Source: Spirochaetales bacterium
Lineage (GTDB): Bacteria > Spirochaetota > Spirochaetia > JC444 > Marispirochaetaceae
Assembly: GCA_016935695.1 (NCBI GenBank)
Contig: JAFGQL010000158.1
Span: 18,423 to 82,422, forward strand
Length of the DNA: 64,000 nt
Reading direction: 5' to 3'
The notes beneath the pieces are model-generated. The model was not told the DNA's origin. It ran no database searches and worked only from the letters and a program-made list of their open reading frames with translations. Below, in pieces: positions 42,658 through 51,742 of the stretch. The position numbers and the translations under genes were made by a program. Within the stretch, counting starts at the first letter, position 1. Every line of letters starts with the position of its first letter.

Positions 42658-44322
42658 ATGCATGAACTGACCGTAACCCTGCCTTCAAAAAAACGTATTC
42701 AGACCAGCTACGGCACGAGGGTTTACGAGCTTATAAAACAGGAAGACGAACTCAAGCAATCCGATTTTCCTTTTGTCGCCGCAATGGTGAATAATGAGCT
42801 TGTATCCCTGAGTTTCAAGATAGAGATCAACTCTAATCTTAACCTGGTTACCCTGGATATGCCCCAAGGTATCCGTATATACCGCAACTCCCTCATATTT
42901 CTGCTTGCCTACGCCGCTCAAACCCTGTACCCGGATGTACGCCTGTGCATAGGCCATTCCCTGGGTGACGGGTATTTCTGTTATCTGGAAAATGCAGAAG
43001 GCATAGAAGATGACTACGTCCGCCAGATAGAACATAAGATGTTCGATATCGCCGCAGAAGATCTCCCGATAGTCCGCAAAGTCATGTCCTACACAGAAAT
43101 TGTCAATCATTATCATAAGCGGAACGAGAAGACCCGGGTATTGCGGCTCCGCTACCGCAATGAGCAGAAAATCCCTGTATACAGCTGTAATGATTATATT
43201 GAACTTGGGTATCAGCCTCTTGCCCCATCCACCGGGTTTCTGACGGACTTCGGTCTTCTGCCCTATGAAAACGGGTTCATCCTCCAATATCCGCCCAGTT
43301 CCAATCCTCTTTCATTAGGCAAATTCGAGAAAAACCCCATTCTCTTTTCCATCTACCAGGAATACAAGTCCTGGGGAAAGATTCTCGGTGTTACCTGTGT
43401 CGGACAATTGAACGAGCTCACCCACAAAGGAGATATAGAAAATTTCATTCAGGTAGCCGAAGCTCTTCATGACAAGAAAATAGCAAGCATAGCCGACAGC
43501 ATCCATCACCGTAAAGGAGAGGTCAAGGTCGTTCTTATTGCAGGCCCGTCATCGTCGGGCAAAACAACCTTTACCAAGAAACTCGCCATTCAGTTGAAGG
43601 TCCTCGGCTTCAACCCTGTCATGATCTCCCTGGACGATTATTTTGTTCCCCGGGAGCAGACACCTCGGGCAGCCGACGGCAGTTACGACTTCGAAGACCT
43701 CCAGGCAATTGACATTGAACTTCTGAACAGCCATCTTGTTTCCCTTTTTTCCGGTAAGGAGATTGAACTGCCCCTTTTTGATTTCAAGACCGGTACCCGA
43801 AAAAAATCCGGCTGTGTACTCAGACTGGAAGACAGGAACATTCTCCTTATGGAAGGCATTCACGGTCTGAACGACCAACTCACACCGCTTGTACCTCATC
43901 ATCAGAAGTTCAAGATCTATATTTCCGCCCTCACCCAGCTGAATCTGGACAGCCAGACGCGCATCCCTACCACAGACAACCGCTTAATCCGGCGCATGGT
44001 TCGGGATTTCCAGTTCCGCGGCCACAGCGCACTGGATACCCTCAAGATGTGGTCCAACGTCCGCAGGGGCGAAGAACGAAACATCTTCCCTTTCCAGAAT
44101 AACGCTGATGCAGCCTTTAACAGTGCCCTTGACTATGAGCTTGCGATCCTGAAACATTACGCTGAACCCATTCTTAAAACGGTCAAGCCTTATCACGAGG
44201 AATATGCCGAAGCAATACGCCTTGCTGACTTCCTGAGTAACTTCATGGGCATACCCGAACGCCATATTCCCCGGATGTCAATACTCCGGGAGTTTATCGG
44301 GGAAAGCGGTTTCAAGTATTAA
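42658..44322 (+). CDS. Uridine/nucleoside kinase fused to TGS and ThrRS-like N-terminus
   Basis: This is a 554-residue fusion. Residues 1-65 form a TGS-type beta-grasp (LTVTLPSKKRIQTSYG, SLSFKIEINSNLNL). About 75-235 resembles the second additional domain of ThrRS (IYRNSLIFLLAYAAQTLYPD). The C-terminal half is a P-loop nucleoside kinase: Walker A VLIAGPSSSGKTTFTKKLA near 297, LDDYFVPREQTP, then DFEDLQAIDIELL and LLMEGIHGLND. Such fusions are common in spirochaetes, Clostridia and Thermotogae. The kinase half should phosphorylate uridine or a related nucleoside. The role of the tRNA-synthetase-like half is unknown. Confidence 0.92.
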   Translation: MHELTVTLPSKKRIQTSYGTRVYELIKQEDELKQSDFPFVAAMVNNELVSLSFKIEINSNLNLVTLDMPQGIRIYRNSLIFLLAYAAQTLYPDVRLCIGHSLGDGYFCYLENAEGIEDDYVRQIEHKMFDIAAEDLPIVRKVMSYTEIVNHYHKRNEKTRVLRLRYRNEQKIPVYSCNDYIELGYQPLAPSTGFLTDFGLLPYENGFILQYPPSSNPLSLGKFEKNPILFSIYQEYKSWGKILGVTCVGQLNELTHKGDIENFIQVAEALHDKKIASIADSIHHRKGEVKVVLIAGPSSSGKTTFTKKLAIQLKVLGFNPVMISLDDYFVPREQTPRAADGSYDFEDLQAIDIELLNSHLVSLFSGKEIELPLFDFKTGTRKKSGCVLRLEDRNILLMEGIHGLNDQLTPLVPHHQKFKIYISALTQLNLDSQTRIPTTDNRLIRRMVRDFQFRGHSALDTLKMWSNVRRGEERNIFPFQNNADAAFNSALDYELAILKHYAEPILKTVKPYHEEYAEAIRLADFLSNFMGIPERHIPRMSILREFIGESGFKY

Positions 44323-44334
44323 GATTTCAGGAAA

Positions 44335-45297
44335 TTATTCTTCTTCGTACAGCGGATCCTCATCCCTGAGATACCCGTAGAATTCCGTGACCAGGGTGAT
44401 TTCCGATCCTGCCTCATTGTATATTTCCGCGCTGCCCCCTCCTGATTGCTCCACCAGGCAGAGAAGGTATACCGACGGCATAAACCAGGAATCATACAAC
44501 CGGTGATGATAGGCAAACATGTCGGAAAAAAGTGTGCTTACATCCACCGTGACAGAGGACGCCCCGGCTGGGGAATACCCTTCTGCGCTGCTGTACATAT
44601 TGTTTACCAGTTCCTGGTAATCCCAGGCCCTTCCTTCGAACATGCGTTCATCTACGGCGAAAACCCGAAAATACAGATCCGAAGATGCGGAGATGTATAC
44701 AACGAGCTCGGCCTGTGCCATCGTACCGAATCCGCAGTCCTCCAATCCGAAATCCATTCGTAATATCTGCCCCTCGGACATGACGTTGACCGCCGAAGAA
44801 ACCTGTGAAAAAGAATTGTCAGAAGAAAAGACATCTGTAACCGGTAAAGAGAAATAATGATGTTTCAAACCGAACTGCGGTGTTGCACCTTGCAGGTAAT
44901 TCCTTTGGGTTACTCCCGCCTCGTCATATTCAACATACGCGGAATAAAACATTCCCGGTTGAGGGACAACCCCGTCATCCAGCACATAATAACCGCTGTC
45001 GTTGCTGTGTACCGTTGCGACATGCGCGGACTCCACCAGGGCTCCCGTTGTGTCTGCGTAATTCCGGAAAAAGAGAAGAGAACCGTCCAGATTGTTCCTG
45101 TGCCAGGCAAGAACCACCTGGTTTGTATCCAGGGCAACAGCTTTGAAACCGTAAAACGACGAACCAGCATCCTGGGTGTTAATCCTCAGGGGACTGGGAA
45201 CCACAAAATAACTGCACGACTGAATGAGTAACAAAACAGCACAAACTCCCAGGCTGTCCAAGAGCCGTAAAAAGGTATGCCGTGCCCGCTTGTTCAT
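44335..45297 (-). CDS. Predicted lipoprotein of unknown function
   Basis: This 320-residue protein has a lipoprotein signal: a basic start, core GVCAVLLLIQ and a lipobox ending at C. The mature part is beta-rich with fibronectin-like wording (VALDTNQVVLAWHRNNLDGS, GYYVLDDGV, RVFAVDERMF). ATG at 45297 overlaps the previous stop (ATGA) and follows TGGAGG by 9 bp; an in-frame ATG at 45312 lies closer to that site and is less likely. It is the second gene of a two-gene unit with the 551-residue secreted protein. Confidence 0.78.
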   Translation of the reverse strand: MNKRARHTFLRLLDSLGVCAVLLLIQSCSYFVVPSPLRINTQDAGSSFYGFKAVALDTNQVVLAWHRNNLDGSLLFFRNYADTTGALVESAHVATVHSNDSGYYVLDDGVVPQPGMFYSAYVEYDEAGVTQRNYLQGATPQFGLKHHYFSLPVTDVFSSDNSFSQVSSAVNVMSEGQILRMDFGLEDCGFGTMAQAELVVYISASSDLYFRVFAVDERMFEGRAWDYQELVNNMYSSAEGYSPAGASSVTVDVSTLFSDMFAYHHRLYDSWFMPSVYLLCLVEQSGGGSAEIYNEAGSEITLVTEFYGYLRDEDPLYEEE

Positions 45298-46949
45298 AAC
45301 GTAAACCTCCATACAAGGACAGGACCGCAGGCCCCAGGCCCGATGGAAAAAGACATGAGAGGACTGTCAGCCTTTGTGTCATCTTCAGGATCCGCAGTTT
45401 TGCTGAAAGGATCATTCAGGTCAAGGATAGCTGCCGTCAAAAACATCAGCGCCCCGCCTCCCCATAAACTGCCGGTAACAATACAACCGGTACGGTAGCT
45501 GTCCCGTGCCGCATCCTCGTCACGGAGGTAGGCAAGCTGTACCGCAGGAGAATCTTCATGCAAGGCCGCATTATACCGGGCGAATATCATGTCTCTCTGC
45601 CGGTCCAGCGCATACATACACGCAATATTACCGCCGTTCCACAACAGCATACCCGCTGACATAAATACCCTGTCCCAAAAACCACTGATACGGTCTTTCT
45701 TGCCTCCGATGAGAAAACCGCCAACCGTACCCGCTGCTCCTCCGGTACGAAGAAGAAGTGAGAAACCGGACATCAGCTTGTAGTTGTCTTCATACGTAAC
45801 CGTATCATTCCACAATCTGTCAAAATCCGCATCTGTGTGCAGGTATAAAAGGTGGGAGGTCAGTGATCTGCCGTAGTTCTCCAATGCGTACAGGTCAAGA
45901 ACGCCAGCAGACATCTGCATGAATAAACCGGCGGTGAACAGACTGTAACCAAGGGTCGACATGGGTAAAAATGATTCCCCGCCTGCCCATAACGCGGTTC
46001 CGGCAGCCCCTATGCCGCATGCAGAAGCACCCAGTGACACCGCGCCCAGCGTATCGGCCCTGTCACCTGCGGCGCCCGACCTCCTCTGTGCTTCCAGACT
46101 TTCAAACAAGGGAACATCACTTTCCGCGTATGCCTGTTCCCGGTCGGACAGGTAATTCTGTACAGCGGCACTGGTCAGTAAACCGGAAGAAACGCCAGTC
46201 AGGAGCATACCCGACAGCAGTGCCGTACTGTGCAGGGTCACACCCGGCTTTTTACCGGGGACTATCCGTATTGTAGTATCACCGATTTTTACCCGCGTTT
46301 TTTCCGGAGGTTTTTCACTTCCACTGTCTTCATCTACAGGATCTACCGGTGTTGAAGGCAGGATATCCGTGTCCATATTGGGCAGCCCCAGTTCCTGTGC
46401 GTACGAAGGAAAGAGGGTGCGTCCGATCTGCCGTGCAATTATCGCCGCGCTTATATCCATATCGTGAATGTCGTAAACTCTTTTCTCCAGGGCATACACA
46501 AATTCCTGCGTATCTACCCGGTACAGCCACCCTTCTATATCGATGGTATTCGCCTCAACCGATACCGTTCCCAGGAGAGCATAATCGGCATGTATGGTGC
46601 GTGCCACCTCAAGAGCGCAGGAGACATCATTGCATCGTTCAACAGTCAGCATGGATGAACCTTCGGCTAACAGCTGATTGATGCTCATATGCGGTATAAA
46701 GGGAAAAGGACCCTGATCGCTGTATTTCTTTTCCAGCAGACCTGTAAGAAGGGCAGCAACATGGGCCGGCCCCTTTTTTTGTTTGAAGGGAAGAAACACC
46801 ATAACAGGCATATCGGTAACAGCAGCCTGAGGAATGTCCTTTTGAGTGTCTTCCTGAGCATACACCGGCCGGGCTGTACAGCAAAGGATGAGAAATACAC
46901 CCAGAAAGAGGTAAGCGTTTCTATGTACCATAGGAAAAATTAATGTCAT
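45294..46949 (-). CDS. Large secreted/membrane protein of unknown function, paralogue A
   Basis: This 551-residue protein has a signal peptide (YLFLGVFLILCCTARPVYA). The periplasmic part starts with a nucleotide/TolB-N-like alpha-beta domain (MPVMVFLPFKQKKGPAHVAA, then INQLLAEGS and ADYALLGTVSVEAN), as in proteins that summarise a Ca/GNA1162 or TolB-N fold. The second half is Gly/Ala/Leu-rich with several hydrophobic helices (GAVSLGASACGIGAAGTALW, MLLWNGGNIACMYAL). It ends in a strand with an aromatic near the terminus (VWRFTL). It resembles in layout the product of 48310-49830. Confidence 0.68.
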   Translation of the reverse strand: MTLIFPMVHRNAYLFLGVFLILCCTARPVYAQEDTQKDIPQAAVTDMPVMVFLPFKQKKGPAHVAALLTGLLEKKYSDQGPFPFIPHMSINQLLAEGSSMLTVERCNDVSCALEVARTIHADYALLGTVSVEANTIDIEGWLYRVDTQEFVYALEKRVYDIHDMDISAAIIARQIGRTLFPSYAQELGLPNMDTDILPSTPVDPVDEDSGSEKPPEKTRVKIGDTTIRIVPGKKPGVTLHSTALLSGMLLTGVSSGLLTSAAVQNYLSDREQAYAESDVPLFESLEAQRRSGAAGDRADTLGAVSLGASACGIGAAGTALWAGGESFLPMSTLGYSLFTAGLFMQMSAGVLDLYALENYGRSLTSHLLYLHTDADFDRLWNDTVTYEDNYKLMSGFSLLLRTGGAAGTVGGFLIGGKKDRISGFWDRVFMSAGMLLWNGGNIACMYALDRQRDMIFARYNAALHEDSPAVQLAYLRDEDAARDSYRTGCIVTGSLWGGGALMFLTAAILDLNDPFSKTADPEDDTKADSPLMSFSIGPGACGPVLVWRFTL

Positions 46950-47000
46950 AACTCTGCTCTAAGTCTATTCCATCAAAGGCGGGGCAGCAAGCAGAGAAAA

Positions 47001-47029
47001 TTGAAGCATACAAAAAAAACTGCTATAGT
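47001..47029 (+). promoter_or_regulatory. Promoter of the radical-SAM photolyase-like gene
   Basis: TTGAAG (47001-47006), a 17-bp spacer and TATAGT (47024-47029). It lies where a long-frame reading would place the N-terminus, which supports the downstream start at 47058. Confidence 0.7.
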
Positions 47030-47057
47030 CCTTGTACAGGATATGAAGGAAAATTCG

Positions 47058-48332
47058 ATGCCAGACGACACATTGGACTCTGCACTTGCCCAAAACCTCC
47101 TCTATGTGAATTTAGATCCTTCAGACAAGGACTTTATCCGGAAGATAGCGGCTGCATACCGTTTGACCCGCATGGACCTGCAGAACATCATCACCGCCTG
47201 CTGTGATCTGGAAATGTGGGAACAAGGCTCTCTATCTTCCTTCTGGCCGGAAGAGCCGCCGGAAGAATCCCGGGGACCGGTACACAAAAAAAAGATTCTG
47301 GCATTATTTTATGAGAAATATAACAGGAAGAAAAAAGGACCCAAGTCTTATGACGGAATGGTGAAGGAATTTCCGGCTCCTGCATACCGCATACAAACAG
47401 TCTCCGGAAAACCGACTATCCTGGGCACATGCCCAGTAGCCTCGGAAAAAACACGCTGCTGCAATCTGCAGACCCTGGATGCGGTCATCAATTGCGGATT
47501 CAATTGCAGTTACTGCACCATAGCCCCGTTTTACGGTTCCACGGATGTCTATTTTCATGATGATTTACAGACCCAGCTGGACCGGATTCCCATTGACAGC
47601 AGCAAGCTGTACCACATCGGTACAGGTCAATCCTCAGATTCACTGCTATGGGGTAACAGCCATGGACTTCTTGATATCCTTTTTGACTTCGCGGAACGCC
47701 ATCCCAACGTCATCCTGGAATTGAAAACAAAAGCCGCGTTGCCCGATTACATGAAAAACACGGAAATCCCTCCCAATGTGCTGACTACCTGGACACTGAA
47801 CACCCCTAAAGTCATCCTCAACGAAGAAAAAGGCACCGCGTCTTTGGAAAAACGAATAGAAGGGGCCTGTGAAACAGCGGCAAAAGGAAATCTTACGGGA
47901 TTTCATTTCCACCCCATGGTGTACTACGACGGATGGGAAGATGAATACGCGGCTATTGCCCGAAAGCTAACCGCTTCCATAGATCCTGTTCATGTAGCCA
48001 TGGTATCCATTGGAACTCTCACTTTCATAAAACCGGTTATACGGAAAATACGTGAACGGAAACTTCCCACATCCATACTTCAAATGGAACTGGAGGAAAC
48101 AGCCGGGAAATACTCTTACCCCCTCAACGTTAAACAGTCGATGTTTTCACATCTATATTCCTGTTTCACTCCCTGGCATGACCGTGTATTCTTTTACCTG
48201 TGCATGGAACCGCCGTCCCTCTGGAAACCCGTTTTTGGTTTTGAGTTTGACAACAACGCCGAATTCGAGTCGGCCATGAAAGAAAGTTATATACGCTCAA
48301 TACAGGCGGTCAGAAAGCAAGCCGCACAATAA
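47058..48332 (+). CDS. Spore-photoproduct-lyase-like radical SAM protein
   Basis: This is a 424-residue SPL-family protein. The radical SAM Cys triad is CGFNCSYC at residues 146-153. Other SPL features are the upstream ILGTCPVASEKTRCCN, YHIGTGQSSDSLLWGN, VILELKTKAALPDYM and the GFHFHPMVYYDGWEDEY segment. Family members repair the thymine spore photoproduct or act on unknown substrates. ATG at 47058 lies 7 bp after AAGGA, and the promoter at 47001-47029 covers any further upstream start. It sits between two divergent or convergent secreted-protein genes. Confidence 0.87.
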   Translation: MPDDTLDSALAQNLLYVNLDPSDKDFIRKIAAAYRLTRMDLQNIITACCDLEMWEQGSLSSFWPEEPPEESRGPVHKKKILALFYEKYNRKKKGPKSYDGMVKEFPAPAYRIQTVSGKPTILGTCPVASEKTRCCNLQTLDAVINCGFNCSYCTIAPFYGSTDVYFHDDLQTQLDRIPIDSSKLYHIGTGQSSDSLLWGNSHGLLDILFDFAERHPNVILELKTKAALPDYMKNTEIPPNVLTTWTLNTPKVILNEEKGTASLEKRIEGACETAAKGNLTGFHFHPMVYYDGWEDEYAAIARKLTASIDPVHVAMVSIGTLTFIKPVIRKIRERKLPTSILQMELEETAGKYSYPLNVKQSMFSHLYSCFTPWHDRVFFYLCMEPPSLWKPVFGFEFDNNAEFESAMKESYIRSIQAVRKQAAQ

Positions 48333-49830
48333 TCCCCGACGGGACCGGTGTAATTCGTACCATAGGCTGGGGATCTGCTTCTGCATCATCATTCTGCCCT
48401 GTCGCTTTATTCTCGGGAATAAACAGACCGGCGATTTTCAGTCCTGCTCCTGCCGCAGCCATGGTATAAAGGCCTATCCGTGCCATGTCATATCGCCGGG
48501 AAAGATCGTCCAGCTTATCCGCTGCCCGGGTTATGCTTGCCGCATCTGCACGCTCATATTCAATAAACGCCCTCTCTTTTTCCTTGATAAGCTCGTTCGT
48601 CAAACCGCCCCACACCATTGCCCCTGCCAGGAAACAGTCACCCGCGCTCATGAGAATTTTCCCTGTTGTTGACCGTACCAGAGGATCGGTCTGATCACCG
48701 GGATCCCTGATAACAGACGCTTTAACCACTCCTGATGCGGCCGCCAGGCCTAATCCCGTCAGGGCGAATATTTTCGATTGATTCAGATAATCGGTGTAGT
48801 CCCGGTACAGCCCGTCCAGATTCGTTTGAGCGGCCGCCAGATACCGGTCGTAGGCGCGTTCCGCCTGTATATAAAGATCCAGGGCCAATCGGGCAGAAAC
48901 GAATGATGCTGCGTCTGCTGACAGGGCAGCTCCATAGGCAAACCGGCCTTTTGCGGTAAGCTCGGGTGCTGCGGCCCAGACATCCACAGAAGACAAGCCC
49001 AGGGCCAGCCCCGAGAGGCTGTATCCCAGGATATCATTTACCGTGGTAACCCCGTTCCCGCCGGTATTGTACGAAAACTGATCCTGCACCCCCTTCACCA
49101 CGGCCTCATAATTGGTTTCATCCCGCAGCCAGCTGCGGTACAAAACAGCGGAACGAGTATACAACAGAAAACCGGCCCCTCCATAAGCGGCCGATGCCAA
49201 AAACCGTGAAACCCCACATAATACTTGAACAGGAGCGGGCCGGCTGAATGTATCATCATCCGGATCTTCCTGGGGTTCCCCTGTCTGATCTTTCTCTGAT
49301 TCAAGGGCTGCCAGATACCATGCAGGGGCTTCGGGCAGAACCAGTTCCATCATTGCTTGCTCAATTACCGCGTCAAGATCGCCGAAAGTCCAGGCAGTAG
49401 TCGTCACGCTATGCAGAAGTGTCCCCCGAGGAATGTCATAGAGATTTGCATGAATTTGGTACAGACTGTTGTTGAATTCCAGTACCACATGACACGCGTA
49501 AAGTATCCCCGTATCCCGGCCGTATTTCAGTGCATCATGAAAATCGATGGAAAAAAGATCTGTGACTGGATACATCATGGCAGCGGCCTCTGCGAGTTCA
49601 CCGTGGCTGACCACCGAAAGAAATCCCGTATCGGCTGCATATTTCTCAAAGAGCTTTGTACTGACTCTCAGAGCATACACAGGAACCCCTTCCCCTTCGG
49701 CCGGCCATACGACAATGCTGCTCCTTTCCGTATCCGTTACGCCGGTATCGGGAAGGGCCACGAGGGGCGCGGCGCAAAAAACCAGCGCGAAACTACAACT
49801 GTATATGGTCTGAAAGATCCCTTTCTTCAT
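48310..49830 (-). CDS. Large secreted/membrane protein of unknown function, paralogue B
   Basis: This 506-residue protein has a signal peptide (QTIYSCSFALVFCAAPLVA). An N-terminal alpha-beta domain (VVWPAEGEGVPVYALRVS, ILYACHVVLEFNNSLYQIHA) is followed by a hydrophobic Ala/Gly/Leu-rich half (FLASAAYGGAGFLLYT, LSGLALGLSSVDVWAA, GLGLAAASGVV), ending RLAF. The layout is like the 551-residue protein encoded 1.4 kb to the left, so the two are probably distant paralogues. ATG at 49830, 7 bp after GAGGG, is chosen over an upstream TTG. Its 3' end overlaps the convergent photolyase-like gene by 23 bp. Confidence 0.68.
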   Translation of the reverse strand: MKKGIFQTIYSCSFALVFCAAPLVALPDTGVTDTERSSIVVWPAEGEGVPVYALRVSTKLFEKYAADTGFLSVVSHGELAEAAAMMYPVTDLFSIDFHDALKYGRDTGILYACHVVLEFNNSLYQIHANLYDIPRGTLLHSVTTTAWTFGDLDAVIEQAMMELVLPEAPAWYLAALESEKDQTGEPQEDPDDDTFSRPAPVQVLCGVSRFLASAAYGGAGFLLYTRSAVLYRSWLRDETNYEAVVKGVQDQFSYNTGGNGVTTVNDILGYSLSGLALGLSSVDVWAAAPELTAKGRFAYGAALSADAASFVSARLALDLYIQAERAYDRYLAAAQTNLDGLYRDYTDYLNQSKIFALTGLGLAAASGVVKASVIRDPGDQTDPLVRSTTGKILMSAGDCFLAGAMVWGGLTNELIKEKERAFIEYERADAASITRAADKLDDLSRRYDMARIGLYTMAAAGAGLKIAGLFIPENKATGQNDDAEADPQPMVRITPVPSGIIVRLAF

Positions 49831-49901
49831 GTGAACGCCCTCTTGATATATATTCGGGTGCATTACACTATTAATCAAGGCGACTTTGTATCGCAAAGTT
49901 A

Positions 49902-49929
49902 TTGACAAACAATACCGGCGGGGTATACT
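49902..49929 (+). promoter_or_regulatory. Promoter of the Lol-like operon
   Basis: TTGACA (49902-49907), a 16-bp spacer and TATACT (49924-49929), about 58 nt before the first ATG. Confidence 0.65.
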
Positions 49930-49987
49930 TTGTACTATAAAGCAGCTTTGTTATAAAAAGCTGATACCTGAGGAAGGAGCCAGACAC

Positions 49988-50602
49988 ATGATGGACAGTA
50001 ACCGTACCGACCTGGACAAATACCTGAACGATATCTCCACCATAAAAAAACTCATGACCAAATACGATGAACAGCCTGTCGTGGAATACTGGGCTTTTTT
50101 CACCTGGGGTTTCCTTATCGCCCTTTCAAGTCTCCTGCATTTCTTTGTCGCTTCACCGCCGGATATGCCGGCCCGTTTTCATTACCTGTATATCTGGATT
50201 CCCTGCCTCCTTACAGGGGGCGCTCTGGAGACCATTGCATGGCTGCGGCAGACTGCCCGTACAGACGCCCTGCTGGGATCCCGAAAACTGATTAAGACCT
50301 ACATATCCATGATCATCAACCTTGTTGCCGTCATCTTCATTTTCATCTACAGTCTCACCCTTCCCAGCCACAATCCTGGTGTCATCATCCTGTGTTTTTC
50401 CTGCGCCATGACCTTTGTCGCTCATGCATCCTACGGTGCCATTTTTGTTGAAGCCGCCCTCACCATGGTCATCGGCATCATTCTCATCATGGTTCACGCA
50501 ACAGGCTGGCTCCCCAATGTCTTTGCCGGTCTGTATATAGCCGCAATGATGGTAACCATGGGTATTCATTCCCGGGTTTTGGAATACCGGAACCGGGAAT
50601 AG
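49988..50602 (+). CDS. Multi-span membrane protein, operon gene 1
   Basis: This 204-residue protein has about five membrane segments (FFTWGFLIALSSLLHFFVA, YLYIWIPCLLTGGALETIAW, YISMIINLVAVIFIFIYSLT, AIFVEAALTMVIGIILIMVH and one more). ATG at 49988 is 8 bp after AAGGAG; the open frame extends upstream without support. I know no family. It opens a seven-gene operon and is followed 5 bp later by a winged-helix regulator, a common arrangement in which the membrane protein senses or is controlled together with that regulator. Confidence 0.8.
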   Translation: MMDSNRTDLDKYLNDISTIKKLMTKYDEQPVVEYWAFFTWGFLIALSSLLHFFVASPPDMPARFHYLYIWIPCLLTGGALETIAWLRQTARTDALLGSRKLIKTYISMIINLVAVIFIFIYSLTLPSHNPGVIILCFSCAMTFVAHASYGAIFVEAALTMVIGIILIMVHATGWLPNVFAGLYIAAMMVTMGIHSRVLEYRNRE

Positions 50603-50607
50603 ACAGC

Positions 50608-50928
50608 ATGGATTCCCTCTACACCAGATTTGACAGTATATTTTTTGAAAAAACACGGCTTTCCCTGTTAACGATTATCTACCAGGAGGAAGGTATCACC
50701 TATAACGAGCTGAAACGGCGCCTGGGTGCCAGTGACGGTGCCGTCTACACTCATATAGAGAAACTCATTAGCGGCGGTTATGTAGAAAAAAAGAAAGAAA
50801 TCGCCGGCACTAATGTGCAAACCATTTACCGGCTTACGAAAGCGGGTATTACCGCGTTTCAGGAATACCTTGGATTTCTGGAACACATTGTACGCAGTTA
50901 TGAAAAAGAAACAAAGGAGCCGTCATGA
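50608..50928 (+). CDS. Winged-helix transcriptional regulator
   Basis: This is a 106-residue protein with a MarR/ArsR-like winged helix: LTIIYQEEGITYNELKRRLG, then ASDGAVYTHIEKLISGGYVE as recognition helix and wing, TIYRLTKAGITAFQEYL and a C-terminal helix. It probably regulates its own operon; its ligand is unknown. It overlaps the next gene by 4 bp (ATGA). Confidence 0.87.
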   Translation: MDSLYTRFDSIFFEKTRLSLLTIIYQEEGITYNELKRRLGASDGAVYTHIEKLISGGYVEKKKEIAGTNVQTIYRLTKAGITAFQEYLGFLEHIVRSYEKETKEPS

Positions 50929-51740
50929 AAGCACCATACGTCCCATTCGTCTTTTTTACCATAATAATGCTGTTGCCCGTCTTCCTTACCGGTGAAACCC
51001 CTCCGGCTGAAAAAGAAATTCTCGCCTTTCTGAACGGCCACGGATTCGCTTCGCCAGACGGGGTTTTTACCAGGGTAGAGGAAATAATCTTTCCCAGGAA
51101 TTACCACGCGGTCATGGAAATGGAAACCATAGAGCCCGGTAAACGGGACCGCTCAATCACCATGGAGAGCTGGTATGCAAAGGGTAAAGGCACATTTATG
51201 GAGTTTTTATCACCGGTGCGCCAAAGAGGAATACGCATTCTGCAGAAAGAAGGCTCCCTGTGGCTGTATAACCCCAAATCTAACTCCCCCCGTCCCGTTC
51301 GTCTTGCGCCTGAAGATTCCTTCCAGGGGAGCGTTTTTTCCAATAACGACATCGGCGACCCCCAGTACTCCGACGATTACCGCGCTGCGGTTGTTTCCAT
51401 CCAGGAAGTAGACCATCCGGAACTGGGCGCCATCCGTTTAGTCGGGGTAGAAGGAACGGCTACCCATCCAAAAGCGCCCTACGGAAGGATTGTCATGTAT
51501 CTGGAAGCCGAATCTCTTCTTCCGGTCAAGGCTGAATACTACGCAAAATCCGGCCTATTATTCAAACGCATGGAGTTCAGCGACTTTCGCATACTTGCCG
51601 GTACACGGCGGCCGGGATTTTTCCGTATGAACAGTCTGGAAATCGACGGTTATTTCTCCAGCGTACGCTTTATTGAACTGGAGTCTCTGAACAGTGTAGA
51701 AGACTGGCGGTTCAATGAATCCGCGTTGACAAGGCGGTGA
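50925..51740 (+). CDS. Outer-membrane lipoprotein-sorting (LolA-like) protein
   Basis: This 271-residue periplasmic protein has a signal peptide (FVFFTIIMLLPVFLTG). The fold matches the COG2834 LolA-like family: SITMESWYAKGKGTFMEFL, VRQRGIRILQKEGSLWLYNP and a C-terminal SSVRFIELESLN. These half-barrel proteins carry lipid-like or lipidated cargo across the periplasm. It lies before a predicted outer-membrane barrel and a LolCDE-type exporter, which suggests one export path. Confidence 0.8.
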   Translation: MKAPYVPFVFFTIIMLLPVFLTGETPPAEKEILAFLNGHGFASPDGVFTRVEEIIFPRNYHAVMEMETIEPGKRDRSITMESWYAKGKGTFMEFLSPVRQRGIRILQKEGSLWLYNPKSNSPRPVRLAPEDSFQGSVFSNNDIGDPQYSDDYRAAVVSIQEVDHPELGAIRLVGVEGTATHPKAPYGRIVMYLEAESLLPVKAEYYAKSGLLFKRMEFSDFRILAGTRRPGFFRMNSLEIDGYFSSVRFIELESLNSVEDWRFNESALTRR

Positions 51741-51742
51741 TC

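Noticed and set aside
47001-47057. Upstream TTG or ATG starts for the photolyase-like gene
   Set aside because: The segment contains the promoter elements TTGAAG and TATAGT, and the ATG at 47058 has AAGGA at the right distance.
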